The position numbers and the translations under genes are program-made. The notes below the pieces were generated by a model that was not told where the DNA came from, did no database searches, and saw nothing but the letters and a program-made list of their open reading frames with translations. DNA of 64,000 bases, from positions 10,521,001-10,585,000 of the forward strand of contig JAYKKT010000073.1 in assembly GCA_036023115.1 (NCBI GenBank), given 5' to 3'. This document shows positions 46,904 through 58,631 of the stretch, in pieces (within the stretch, counting starts at the first letter, position 1; every line of letters starts with the position of its first letter). The DNA is from Brasenia schreberi. Its lineage: Eukaryota; Streptophyta; Magnoliopsida; Nymphaeales; Cabombaceae.

Positions 46904-48800
46904 TGCACCGAATGTTATAGGGGAGATATGTGACCTTATCAACGTGATAGATGTTATCGATAGGGATCAACGTGCCTTACCGGAGAGACAGTGGTGGACC
47001 CATGACATTTTTTTGGAGTGAGGTGTAGTTGTATTTGGGGTAAAACACAGTTGTATTTTGATGTAGCATTCAGGGGCGGTCCCTTCTATATTATTCAGAT
47101 TTCGGCCCTAAAGTAGTCTGTCACTGCGTTGAGGGGTTGCTTGTGGCGTAATGTGCGGCCACCTTAGCTCAATGATCCATTTAAAGGAGGAGAGCCACAG
47201 AAGTATTGCATTACAGCGTTCGAAAGTTTCATACCCTGGCATGAGTCCCCAACCTTTGATGGTCAATCTTGCACTCATCGTCAGCAAGTGTTCGACTTTG
47301 AAGGAAGCACTGTCCCGCCGGATGATTTGTTAGTACTAAACATAGAAAAGGTTACTGGTGCACGGTCGAGCTTTCTTTACGGTGACAATAGGGGTGTATT
47401 GGAGCCCAGTAAAGCTCGAGCACAAGCAATCTTAACCCGACTTGACTTGTTAAGAAAATGCTTGGCTAGTGCTCATGCTCCAATCTTCAGGCTCAAGCTT
47501 GAGTGTTAGAACAACTGTAGGCCAGCAATCTAATGGGAGAAGTGCAAATAGTTCGATTGTAGTAAGATAAGCAAAATTATCTAACATGATATTTGGATGG
47601 GCATTACTAAAGGTACATCCTTTTTATTAAACGCAGAACCCCTTAAGTTCAAAAGTTCTCAAACTACCCTTTTACTAAGTTGCTCGCACACCACACCACG
47701 GAATAAAGGAAACGCAACTCAAATGCATATCTTCTTTAAAAGAGATGTGACCAAGATGCATCTTTTTTAATAGAGATGTACCTTAAGTGTCTCTCCTCTC
47801 CCTTGAAGAGGAGACGCATGAGACACTAATCTCTCTTAAAGAGGAGGCATATATCGCGTGCGCTTTTATTTAAAGAGAGATAGATATACGAGACGTGTTT
47901 TCATTGAAGAGGAGATACACTTAAAAGAGATGCATGCTCACATGTCTCTCTGACAAAACAAGAGGGTTTAGGGCTAAGAAGAGGAGAAGAAGAAATGAGC
48001 TTCCATGGTGATGGTGGGTAAGATGGAAAGAGGGCTCCAACAAGCATGATTGATGACAATACCAGAGAGAGAGAGGAGGAGAGAGGTGCAATGAATGTGT
48101 TCCAATGACAAATTAGAGTGTACGAGAGAGGCAAGAACATAAGAGAGACGGGAGGAGGGAGTAATTAGTAAGTAAAAAATGAGAGGAGAGAGCAGTACAT
48201 GTAAACAAGTTGAAATGAAAAAGGGTATGCACTTAGTAATTAGGGGTGTACAATTAGTAAGTACATTTGGATCTATGCCAGACCGGAATTCAATTTACTC
48301 ACAAATATTAACTTTAGTTCTCAGTTGAATTCGGATAAGTGTCTTCAGATGGATTGGGTTCTGTTTGCCACTTTCCTTAGTTCCTGCCCAAGTATAACCG
48401 TGCATTTTTTTCATGGTTTGGGTCTGATCCAACTTCTTAGGGTATCAGTCGAACCTCTACCGACCCAAATCTTTTGGTACCAAACTTACTGACGTTAGAG
48501 TTTGGTAAGGAAAGACTAAATATGATACTTAAGAGGGTCAGACTAGCAACGATGTAAATGAACCGAGTCAATCGTAGTTTTGGTTCAATAATGTGTGTTT
48601 TGTGGTTTTAAGCGAACTAGAGTTTTTTTCATGTAGTTCCAAGTTCAATTGTGTATTAAATGCAGAACTATTGCTAGCAAGTTGAACTATGAAAGTTTGA
48701 TTCGTGTTTTACTAGAGTTTTTAAGGGCCAGGTACCAAACTATTGCTTGCACTTTTTGATTATTGAAGCAAGAAAGCAAGAGAGTGAGGGAAGGCAGCGA
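46904..48800. other. No gene recognised; repeated AGAGATG/GAGGAGA text
   Basis: Mostly unique AT-rich sequence. From 47740 to 48150 a loose repetition of AAAGAGATG and AGAGGAGA motifs gives purine-rich strands. Near 46990 CAGTGGTGGACCCATGACA resembles one hAT-MITE end, but no partner end was found. The part next to 48804 should be intron 1 sequence of AIP1 exon 1. Confidence 0.45.
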
Positions 48801-48803
48801 TAC

Positions 48804-49198
48804 ATGAAGGCGCGAACAAAGGACTTACCCTTGCCGTCGCCAGAGGAGACGATTCGCTGGGAGTCCGGTGACCACTGGAGGTCGTCAATCCTCCCGGAGA
48901 GTACGCGGAACTCGTTCTTGAGGACGTGCTCATTGTGGCAGCCCCATATCCGAACGGTGCCAGAGACGTCGGCCGAGGCGATCCACTCTCCGTTGGGCGA
49001 GAATCTGGCGACGGTCGCTTGGTAAGCGTGCTCGCCGTACACAATGGCCTCCAGAGGACGATCTAGGTGCCGGATGATCACCGATCGGCCGTTGCAGTAC
49101 GCGATTGCGTTCGTCTTCGGGTCGCCGGAGATGAGGATTCCCCGTCCTCTCTCGGTCGACGGCACGCACGCGTACATCTCCAGTAGGCTCGCTGCCAT
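48804..49198 (-). CDS. AIP1: AIP1 (actin-interacting protein 1) exon 1, inverted relative to exons 2-3
   Basis: First exon of the plant actin-interacting protein 1, a WD40 protein that works with ADF/cofilin to disassemble actin filaments (family knowledge). Met at 49198 begins [20 protein letters not shown], followed by [40 protein letters not shown] and a third repeat, [20 protein letters not shown]. This is the start of the WD40 propeller. The exon is 395 nt and ends ...KSFVRAF AT at 48804, before a GT donor (phase 2). The codons needed next (G TGG GAT) are not downstream on the minus strand; they lie on the plus strand at 51122. A GA/CT repeat sits about 75 bases upstream in the leader. 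Confidence 0.93.
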
Positions 49199-49267
49199 CT
49201 CTCTCTCCTGAAGAAAGAAAGAGTCAGACACAAAGTGCAGATCCCGTGATAAATGCTTTTGCAAGCA

Positions 49268-49270
<3 letters not shown>

Positions 49271-49311
<41 letters not shown>
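49271..49311. repeat. (GA)n microsatellite in AIP1 leader
   Basis: About 20 GA units, read as TC on the AIP1 exon 1 coding strand, 73-113 bases upstream of its ATG. The kinase gene also has a CT/GA tract just upstream of its start. Confidence 0.95.
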
Positions 49312-49316
<5 letters not shown>

Positions 49317-49344
49317 TGGATCTCACTTTGAAATGCTAATATCA

Positions 49345-49460
49345 GATCCAAATCTAGGCCTTTGGAGTGGTAGTAAGTAATGTCACCGGTATTGAACTAA
49401 AAACTTGCCCCTTGTGAGTCGACCCCATAGCCAGGTGAACTATCGTTCTAACTGTCACAA
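49345..49460 (-). repeat. tRNA-derived SINE-like sequence upstream of AIP1 exon 1
   Basis: Minus strand has an A-box-like TAGTTCACCTGG and, about 45 bases later, a B-box-like TAGTTCAATACC. Spacing fits a tRNA-related SINE head. No target duplication was identified. Confidence 0.45.
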
Positions 49461-51121
49461 CTTGCTCCTAAACGGAACATGTAAATGTACAAGAAATTAG
49501 AAAACCTTTTAATGCTTTTCAAATTGAAAAGTATGAAGTACAACCACCGCCATTCGGAAGCCCAAGGGTGGGTTTGATACAAGATTTTAATAAAACTTTA
49601 CCTTGTTTTTGTTATGCTCGCAATTTCAATCAGTCACTATTATGAAACAATGGTTCTCTAGGCTAAATTTCAGTCGAAACCTTTGATACTAAGAGGAGGT
49701 GAGCCATAGAAATTGGGTTCAAGGGCTTTGCATGAAAATCCAAATACCTTCTTTCTTTTGTTGTTATTGAATTTCATACGAAAACTCAAATATGAATCAA
49801 ATATCAAATCATAATTTCTCAAAACTAGTATTACAAAATCATATAAGTTTAAGCTTACAATTCTAGCAATAGGAGCTTGATGTGCTTGCTTCACCTTGAA
49901 ACGAGATACCTCAAGAAATGGGTATGATGAGAAGTAAGAAATTTTAAAAAAGAATACTAACCAGCTTCAAATCCACCACCACAAGGGTCGTTAATAATGA
50001 GGGGAAGTCAAGACTCACTATTGAACCTTACAGGCCCAGATAAGAGAAGAAGAAATTCATGAATTCCTTTGATGCAATCCAACCAAAGTGATTTTCATTC
50101 ATAAACATGAGTATTTATGCTGGAAACAGGCCTTCTAGCTTAGCCAATCAAATAAACAATATTATAGTATAATCAAGACTAAACAGTCCACCTCTCACTT
50201 AACCAATAGAACAAAAGGTAAAATAAGTATATTTTAAAGCTCAAAACAGGATCCCTATACCGCAATACTAATTTTGATGGGTCTACTTAAGCATCAAAAT
50301 AGATCCACTAAATTTGGAATTATTGAGCCATTTCCCTAGATTGGGTCATGAATTCTTCAGTCGATTCTTGAGTTTGGATACGGCAACCATTCGAGTGGGA
50401 TTTATCTTCGATGTCTTCTTCATGCCAGTTTGTCTGTGCATGCTCTTGGATTCCTATCAGTTAGACTTTCTTGTATTCAGTTCCAACTTGTTGCCTTCTT
50501 TATCCTCATTGATGCACATATCACACTACAAATCAAAACACACCCCTAATCATTTTCTTGCTCATTTAGCTTGCTATGGTGGTCAAATCTCTCCTGATAC
50601 TGGTTTTCTCTATTGGCATGGCTGGAATTTTAAACCTTTGTTAAGGGAGAAAGCACCGACCCACTAGAACCAACGAACTTTTGGTTTCAAATTTAGAATT
50701 TACTTCCTACTCAAACTCATTTAAGATTCGAGATTTGGCATCAAAGTTTCATAGTTGTGCCCAAATGCCCCTTTCTTCTTTTTTGTCATAATCTGTTCTT
50801 GTGGATAGTATCCCTTTCTCATTTCGTATCTCGATGAGTGGAACTTACTGAGAACAAGTAGTAGACTTTCGATGTTTAGAAGTTCAGACAACTGCTTGAG
50901 GGGACTTTGTGCGTGTGCGCGGTCGCTGGTGTACTCTGTGCTGTATTTGTTTCTGACCTGTAGTGCATTATCTGGGTGTGTGTTTTGGAGAGGAGGGTGT
51001 GGACGGTTGTTATATTTGTCTCTGTTTCAAGTGTACGTTTTACTTTACACGTTTTTTGGATTTGTCCACCTGAGTTCTGGTGATTTTCTTGTACTGATTG
51101 TATCTTATGCTTTTTTTGTAG
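49460..51121. other. Region between the oppositely oriented AIP1 exons
   Basis: No known gene. By the inversion model it holds the AIP1 promoter (reversed) and, to the right, the 3' part of intron 1, with the junction in between. A 117-codon plus-strand stretch at 50314-50667 matches nothing I know. Position 50870-51121 is T-rich and ends in a good acceptor (TTTTTTTGTAG). Confidence 0.5.
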
Positions 51122-52066
51122 GTGGGATTCGGGAACAACTATAGGTGATTTTGATGGACATTCAAGGCGTGTGTTGAGTTGCGCGTTCAAGCCTTCAAGG
51201 CCTTTCCGCATCGTCACTTGTGGGGAGGACTTCTTGGTGAATTTCTATGAGAGGCCACCGTTCAAGTTCAAACTGTCGCAACGGTTAGTTTTGGCTTGTT
51301 TAAGAGCCCTACTTGAGGTCCCTTTCATGTAGTTTTTACCATAATTGTATTCATTGTTGGATTTATCTTCCTTTTATGGTTTTACGTGACATGATTTAAT
51401 TCATCTGAGCCTCTCCATCTAAGGTATAATGTGGTTTGTTTCTAACGAGAGAAATTCAAAGATAGAAGAGAGAGATGTGTCGGACTTATTCTAATGATAT
51501 CATAGAAGCATCATTCGTGCCTCCTCAAATTGTGGGTTCCCTGTGAAATGTGGTTAATTTGTTGTCTTGTTTTTCCACTAGAAATCTTTTCGCATTAGTT
51601 TTTGAAACTGTTTATTTTGGATCGATGAGCATGCCATCGCCTTGAGATTGGAGGCCTGCATTTCATGGAGATGGATTACTTGGCGTCAGAGTACATTTTA
51701 TTAGTTTCCTATGCAGAAAATCTGTTTTAGTACTATGTCATAATTTAGCAGCCTTGCAGTGTCATTTATGTCCTCAAGACAGTGTAGACTGCGGCCATCA
51801 TAAATCATATGACGAAGGTGATTTCAAGGTATTAATGAATATATGTGGTATTTATGCGAAGTTGTTGTTTGAAATGCAGGGAGCATTCCAACTTTGTGAA
51901 TTGCGTAAGATTTTCTCCTGATGGAAGTAAGTTTATCAGTGTTAGCTCAGATAAGAAAGGTATACTGTACGACGGGAAAACAGGAGACAAGATTGGGGAG
52001 CTGTCTGCTGAAGAAGGTCACAAAGGTAGCATATACGCTGTTAGCTGGAGCCCTGACGGTAAAGCG
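51122..52066 (+). CDS. AIP1: AIP1 exons 2 and 3 (plus strand)
   Basis: Exon 2 is 51122-51283 and exon 3 is 51880-52066, both with AG acceptors and GT donors. Exon 2 starts G TGG GAT and encodes [37 protein letters not shown] and PPFKFKLSQ. Exon 3 encodes [40 protein letters not shown] and [13 protein letters not shown], ending phase 0. Together they continue the AIP1 propeller exactly where exon 1 stops, and the 2+1 phase at the exon 1/2 border restores Met. Only about 250 of roughly 600 codons are present in the window. Later exons are either to the right of 64000 behind a very long intron, or lost. Confidence 0.92.
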
Positions 52067-52275
52067 GTACTTGAGATATTCTGAAGCTATTCTTGTTTTG
52101 TTGGTTTAAAATCATGTGTTGATCGAGTTAGATGCAAATACTTTTACATTGGATGACAATGGTACCTAATCTCAGATAATACAAACTTTCTATTTGAAGC
52201 CACAAATTTGAGAAAGGCATTATCCATAAGCATTATCCATCATTGATCATATTGATCAAATGCACAAATACAAAA

Positions 52276-52547
52276 AGTATAACGATATTTATTGCTTTTT
52301 AAATTCAAACTTCATTGTTGATTATAACAATCAAATGGTAGAAATCTTTGAATACATTTGAACAAAGATGGATGGATGTATGCATATACCAACTTATATA
52401 TATATATATAAGTACAAAAATATAATAGTATTTATCACCTTTTAAATTCAAATCTTCATTGTTGATCATAACAATCAGAAATCTTTGAGTGCATTTGAAC
52501 AAAGATGGATGGATGTGTGCATATACCAACTTATATATATATATATA
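52276..52547. repeat. Two-copy tandem repeat of about 135 bp
   Basis: Units at about 52276-52411 and 52412-52547 share TTTTTAAATTCAAAC, TTCATTGTTGATYATAACAA, GAACAAAGATGGATGGATG and CATATACCAACTTATATATA. The (AT)n at the end of each may have mediated the duplication. Confidence 0.85.
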
Positions 52548-52549
52548 AC

Positions 52550-53330
52550 GTTGAAAATTTAAAATTTGAACCACCTAACCTAAAAAATTTGAAATGACAA
52601 ATTCGATTCTAATCCAAAATACTTTCATAAGATTGGAGTTGGGGTACGGAGTGCTCTGTACACATCACCCTCTTTCCCATTGAGAAAAAGGACCCATACC
52701 AATAACTTTGATAACGGGTGATAGCGTGTGCAATGTACAAATTTGAGGTTAGGATATGGAGTCATGTATATGTATACCCGTCACCACCTCATTGCTATCC
52801 CTTTCGATATGATGAACCGTTTGAGAAATATTTCATCATCGTAGGGTGAGCTCCTTTAACATCAATAATATGAATTATAAAATTGGTGCAGAAAACATGC
52901 ATGGAATTCCTTCTTGAAACATTCATAAGGTTGACCTTTTCCCGGTGATTGATTCATAAACAAGATCCATTTGACAGCACACATTGGCTTTAATTTATTA
53001 TCAATATTTCAAATATATTGCCTTTGTATTTATTTAAAAAAGAACAAAAAAATTTGAATCCATCTCAAAATAGATGTTAGTGGTATATCAGTAGAATCTT
53101 ATGCTACTAACTATATATGGATCTGGTGGCCTAAAATAAGCATCTAAAAAGATCCTAGGTATAGGATACTAAGTATCTTATGCGTTTATGGTTCTTACTA
53201 TACTTGGCAAACAAAATGATCTTTGTTGCCATCTTTGGAGCAAGGAAACAATATTTGAGAAGGGCCTCGCGTCATGTTGAGAGAGACAAGTTGATGAAGT
53301 GTCGTTTCTTCTCCATCTAACAGGAGCATA
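52550..53330. other. Region between AIP1 exon 3 and the peptide gene
   Basis: No gene recognised. It probably contains the promoter of the plus-strand peptide gene, but I could not fix a TATA box with confidence. Confidence 0.4.
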
Positions 53331-53337
53331 TGCAGCC

Positions 53338-54230
53338 ATGAAGAAGGTTTTCGTATTCCTCTACGCTTGCCTCCTTGTTCTCATGGCGGCAGTGCCTGAG
53401 CTTACCATGGCTAGCACCAATAACCCTCTTCTTGGAGCTCTCATGAGCAAGCCCAATGATACCACTGGCTCAGGAGTGCTTGGCGTCAGTCGTAAGTTTC
53501 CTCTCATGCTTTTCCAACCGACCTCAATCTTGATTGCATGCATGTAGAGCTACATGCATTAGACCACATTCATTTTTAGTGCAGTCTTGCATGACTTAGC
53601 TATTTTGCAGTTGTATAGTATGGTTGGAGCAAACACGATGGAGTTCAAACCCTCCACGTCCATCATGGACATTTTGCCGCTTGTCCGTGCCTTCCCACAA
53701 AGTGAATAATGAAAAATATCTTGTGTAGTGAAATGTAATGCACTAGCTAAAGCATATGTATCATCTTGGTAGAATAACATACTTGCATTGTAAGTAGCTA
53801 CAGGTCTCCTAGTTGGGGGTCTACATGCAAATCTATAATAAGTTTAAAAGTCATGAGTTGGATATGTGGTAGAGGTCTGCCCGTAGGTTGCCCAAACTTA
53901 AATAGTTAGAGATGTAAGCCATTCACCTTAAAGTAGGATGAGTGACCACATAAGGTAGAGATGCTTTATTTCAAAATAAAAACAATCAAACAGACAATTC
54001 ACTTTATACCTCTATGCATGACTAGTTTAGTTTTACAACTTACCTTTATGCATGACTAGTTTAGTTTTGCTTCTTATGAAAAGATATAACAATGTTTATT
54101 TGATCTCTGACATGCATGTTGGGATTTTGGAGGGAACGCACCATGCGGGTCTTACGCAAAGTGCCAGGGAGGACCATGTTGTGCTTGTGGACGCTTCCAG
54201 GGTGGCCCCATTTGCATCTTCTGTTGTTAA
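53338..54230 (+). CDS. Small secreted cysteine-rich peptide, two exons, unusual acceptor
   Basis: I do not recognise the family. Exon 1 (53338-53491) starts MKKVFVFLYACLLVLMAAVP, a clear signal peptide probably cleaved near Ala25, and then an Asn/Gly/Ser-rich pro-region; it ends phase 1 before a strong donor (C|GTAAGT). About 620 bp later, on the same strand, an open stretch ending in TAA at 54228-54230 encodes ACWDFGGNAPCGSYAKCQGG, then PCCACGRFQGG and PICIFCC. That is nine cysteines in 37 codons, a typical secreted cysteine-rich domain. Phase-correct joining needs exon 2 to start at 54112 (AT GCA TGT), but the preceding bases are CTCTGAC, not AG, and an in-frame TGA lies just upstream. So the acceptor is non-canonical or mutated, or the locus is a recent pseudogene. 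Nothing shows a particular activity. Confidence 0.55.
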
Positions 54231-54504
54231 TTCATGAACACAACTTCAACATATGTATTGGGTTGCATGCATGTATGCATGTCATATGCTTTTCAGACAA
54301 TCGTTGTACCTTGCATTGGTATGGACATATATTATGGTGGTCTAAATAAAAGATTACTAATAAGTATAGTAGTTATGAAGTGAAGATTTTGAGAATATAC
54401 ACATGCACACACTGTATCAAAAGAGTATATAAACTATAATTTTCACAGACTCTTAAAGATATGAAAGTTGGTAAATTAGTAGTATGAGATATATAGAAGC
54501 AATA

Positions 54505-55350
54505 AAGGACGAGTATAATTATACCTATATAAAAGAACAAGGGATACATGTAAGACTGTGTTAATTATCGAAACATCAAGTTGATGAGATATACTATGAA
54601 ATTATGAGAAAGAATTTTTGGACAAAAGTTAAGACAGGTATCGAGTACAACATAGAACTAATTTGGAGTCATATTAGGAAGATCTATTATTGAAGAGATT
54701 CACTTATTAAGATGTTTTTTCAAATGTTATAGAGAAAAAACAACTTCTACATGGTATTTAATAATCTACAAAAGCTAAGGATATGGTGCGAAGAGATATT
54801 CTTTTGAGAACCTTAGAGAATAAAGGTACCTCATTGACATACATTAATATTATAGGAGACATGTATAACAATGCACAAACATATGTGAGCACTTATGAAT
54901 GAATGAGAGATTTATTTGAAGTTAATATGAGATTATATTAGGGATCAATTTAAGTACATATTTATTTATATTGGTCATTGAAGAGTTAACAAAATATATT
55001 CAAGATATACCTTGGTATATATTATTTGCAAATGACATTGTATTAGTGGATGAGTTTAAGAAAAAAATTAATAAGAAATCGGAACTATCGGGAGAAGTGT
55101 TAGAAAGTAAAGGCTTTTGACTTATTAGCACAAAGATAGAATATATCAGATGTAAGTTTGATCATTTGGTTACTTCATATAACATAAAAATTAAGATCGG
55201 TACACATTGCATCTCTCATAAGAAAAGTTTTAAATAGATAGGATATATTTTTTAGAGCGATGACAAAACTGATCAAAATGTTACACATAGAATTAATTCG
55301 TATTTGTTAAAATAGAGATGTGCATCAAGTATTCTATATGATATGGGGAA
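54505..55350 (+). mobile_element. Decayed RTE LINE fragment (reverse transcriptase region)
   Basis: Follows the RTE RT order on plus: the TATATAAAAGAACAAGGGA region, TGGTATTTAATA, the ATATTATAGGAGACATGTAT region, TTATTTGCAAATGACATTGT (the FANDIVL box) and TAAAGGCTTTTGACTTA. It then breaks off at about 55350 before the C-terminal part. Both ends are missing and it has heavy frameshifting. Confidence 0.82.
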
Positions 55351-56000
55351 GGCGAAGAGGACAGTGAAAATTTAAATTAAAAGTACCATTGTTCTTTTGT
55401 ATTTTGTATTTATAAATATTTTTTATTTAATCATCTCAATCATTTATTTTAAAGATCGAATGATAGAGATGTTTGTGAAAGGTTATGTACCAAGAGATAT
55501 TATATATTTATCACATATACTTATGTGTATTTGTAAACCTATGAACTATTCTTCATTGTTGGATATGTTTTGATGGACATCTAGGATTTACCTATCATAA
55601 AAAGAATTTTCTTTTCCACCTCATTCTCTCTTTCTTTCTCTCTCCCTTAAATATAGAAATGATAATGATGTCTTGGCTGCTTAGGCTGATTCAACCGAGG
55701 AAAGAATTAAAATAAAAAAGAAATTGATTTAATTAAAACCTACTATATGCAAACGACCAATATTAAAAAAGACTCTACCGTACACATGCTTCTCAAAAGA
55801 TTTCTGTTTATATTCACATTGTAACAAGGAAAGAGAAAAGAGAATAGTTTCAATAGAGTTTCCTTTTTATATCCGTAGTCTAATCTTTACAATACTGCTT
55901 GATCAATCAGCCAATGTGGCCAACATATATGAAACTTTAAAGGGGACATCTTGGTAATAGGGGGTACCATTTAGTCTTGCTTGATCTAAACAACCTCTTA
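55351..56000. other. No gene recognised
   Basis: AT-rich sequence between the RTE fragment and the CACTA remnant. The 3' end of the CACTA element would be expected here, but I found no CACTA terminus. Confidence 0.4.
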
Positions 56001-56077
56001 TACCCTGGTATTAGTGGAAATTGTCAAACTATCTTAGAGAGAACATTCTTATTTTGTGTTGTACCATCTATAAACTT

Positions 56078-56308
56078 TTATCTAGGCAACTTCAATGCTT
56101 TGTTAGGACACCTATTTACATGCTCATGTTCACCTTCATACAAGACATAATTATTATTACATTCATCTATTTTGATGTGGTACAAACCAAAATCCATTAC
56201 CAACTTCCTATCATCATACCAACATTCAGGAACGATATTACCTTCTAGTGTCATGCTCTTGAACATTTTTAATAAGTCATCAATTGACTTATTCAAAATC
56301 TTATGCAC
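56078..56308 (-). pseudogene. TNP2-like CACTA transposase fragment
   Basis: 77 codons: NKSIDDLLKMFKSMTLEGNI, VPECWYDDRKLVMDFGLYHI and NNYVLYEGEHEHVNRCP. These correspond to the TNP2 region LP.S..EAKKLI.DLGL.Y.KIDACPNDCMLY. The catalytic core is not included. Confidence 0.8.
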
Positions 56309-57944
56309 ATATTTGATATGAAATTAATAGACCACAAATGATAATAGTGAGTACTATTCATGTCCAGATCATACTGGCTTCAGTGCATTTTCGACCATTT
56401 TTACAATCTAATTTGATTCCTTGTCATATGTATTTGCTTCTCCATGTGTTTTTGGTGGAGCGAAAGTATCTTGTACCATGTTTACCATATATCTGGTATC
56501 ATTGGTGAGCAAAATGTTTACCATGTTTTCTATATATCAGGCAATGTAGCGGGACTAACTTCTTTACCTACACTCGTCCATGATGTGGGAACCCTCTCTG
56601 AAATTGATTCACTACATTCACGCGAAAATGTAGTGACTCTTGCTTACTTATTACTGCATTCGGGCTCTACAGCACGTCGCTAGACAGGGACGCCCCAAAG
56701 CAATGCTCATAATTTTTAAAATCTATGTTATAAAAATCCGATGAAGTTTTATGCTAGTTGTCAGAAGCCTGACACAACCCAACTCCTTTATCCAGGCTTG
56801 GGACCGGTAATGCAAGAGTAATAAGTAGTGAATAATTTTCAGAGAGGGTCTTCGCATTTTGATTATGGATGAATGCGGGGGGTAAGGAAGCTAGTTCTAG
56901 ATAATAAGATTCGTATTGGTTCTTAGAATATCAAAACATTATTTGGTAAGCTAATGGAGGTGGTAGATACTATGATTTAGAGAAAGATTCATATTCTATA
57001 TTTACAATAGACAAAATGGGTTGGAGAAAAAGCAAAGGAGATAGAGGATACAGGTTTTAAATTATGGCACTCAGGTAAAGAAAAGGCTCGAAACGGAGTT
57101 GGTATTATCATAAATAAAGATTTAAAGGATAGTGTAGTAGACATACAACGATATGGTGACCGAATCATGACGTTAAAATTAGTGTTAGGAGCAGAGAGTT
57201 TAAATATAGTTTGTGCTTACGCACCCCAAGTAGGACTAAAAGATAGTATAAAAATAACTTTTTGAGAAGAGTTAGATAAAGTGATTCAAAGGATTCCACA
57301 AAGGGAGATGATTTGTTTAGGAGGAAACTTAAATGGACATGTCTATAAAGAGGCCTTAGGATATCAAGAGATTCATGGAAACTTTGGTTTTGGGGATATA
57401 AATGAGGAAGATAGGGAGATTTTAAATTTTGCTATGGCATTTGATCTCTCTATAGTCAATACAATCTTCAAAAACCGAGATGAACATTTAATTACTTATC
57501 AGAGTGCCTTATCACAAACATAAATTGATTACTTTATTTGTAGAAAAAAAGATAGAGCGTGTTGTAAAGATTGCAAGGTAATTCCAGGAGAAAGCTTAAC
57601 CACCCAATATCAACTTTTAGTTATGGATTTACAAATAAAAAACTAGACAAAGAAGAAAAGAGTGCATTGAGCTATTCAGACTAAATGGTGGAACCTCAAA
57701 AGCGAGAAAGAAGATATATTTAAACAGAAAGTCCTTCAAAGAGATGTTTGGAATTATGTTGGTACACCTTGTGATATGTGGAACAATATGGCTATACATA
57801 TTAGGAAAGTAGCAAAAGATGTGTTAGGTGTATCTAAAGGAGGTGTACCGACACAAAAAGAAGCTTGATGGTGGAGTGAAGTAGTACAAAATAAAATCAA
57901 GACAAAGAGGGTATGTTATAAATTACATTATGCTAAGAAAACTA

Positions 57945-58051
57945 GTTTATTGTGAGTTAACTGCTAACATGGCATACGATAGGGATATGTGGAAACAAAG
58001 AATCCATGTAGCCGACACCGTCTAGTATGGGAAAAGGCTTAGTTGTTGTTG
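57945..58051 (+). mobile_element. 107-bp RTE 3' end nested in the RTE copy
   Basis: The sequence from TTATTGTGAGTTAACTGCTA to the 3' terminus (GGGAAAAGGCTTAGTTGTTG) interrupts the linker of the host RTE. It is flanked by the 11-base repeat taagaaaacta (57934-57944 and 58052-58062). The uninterrupted target is visible in the other copy near 36500. It is extremely 5'-truncated. Confidence 0.9.
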
Positions 58052-58631
58052 TAAGAAAACTACTGAAACTTTAGAGACTTATAAGAAAGCAAAGAAAGAA
58101 GTGAAAAAGGCCGTTAGTGAAGCAAAAGCTAAAATTTAGGAGGATTTATATAAAAAACTCAACTCAAAAGAGGGTGAAAGAGATATTTTTAGGATATCTA
58201 GGGCTAAAGATAAGAAAACTAAAGATCTTAATTATGTTAGATGCATCAAAGATGAGGATAAAAAAATTCTAGTGGCAGATGATGATATAAGAAATAGATG
58301 GAAAAACTATTTTTATAAGCTTTTTAATGAAAATAAAGATGTTAGTATTAGCTTAGGAGAGTTAGTCAACTCAAAAAAATATATAAACCACACTTTCTAT
58401 CGATATATTCAAAAGAATGAAGTCAAAGAGGCTCTTAAAAATATAAAGGGTGGTAAATCAGTGCGACCAAATAATATTCCTATAGAAATTTGAAAAATAC
58501 TAGGAGAAATAGGAATCACTTGGCTCACAAGACTATTTAATGAAATATGGAAAAACCAAAAGATGCCCGAGGAATGGAGATCAAATACACTTATACCCAT
58601 ATATAAGAACAAGGGAGACATTTAAAATTGT

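Noticed and set aside
46988..47075. Third hAT MITE starting CAGTGGTGGACCC
   Set aside because: Only one end is visible; no matching inverted end or 8-bp duplication.
50314..50667. 117-codon plus-strand open stretch as a gene
   Set aside because: No recognisable motif. The region is better explained as AIP1 flank or intron.
54052..54237. Alternative reading frame over the cysteine-rich exon (plus)
   Set aside because: It lacks cysteines and looks unlike a protein domain; the cysteine-dense frame is far more structured. Kept in mind because it has an upstream AG.
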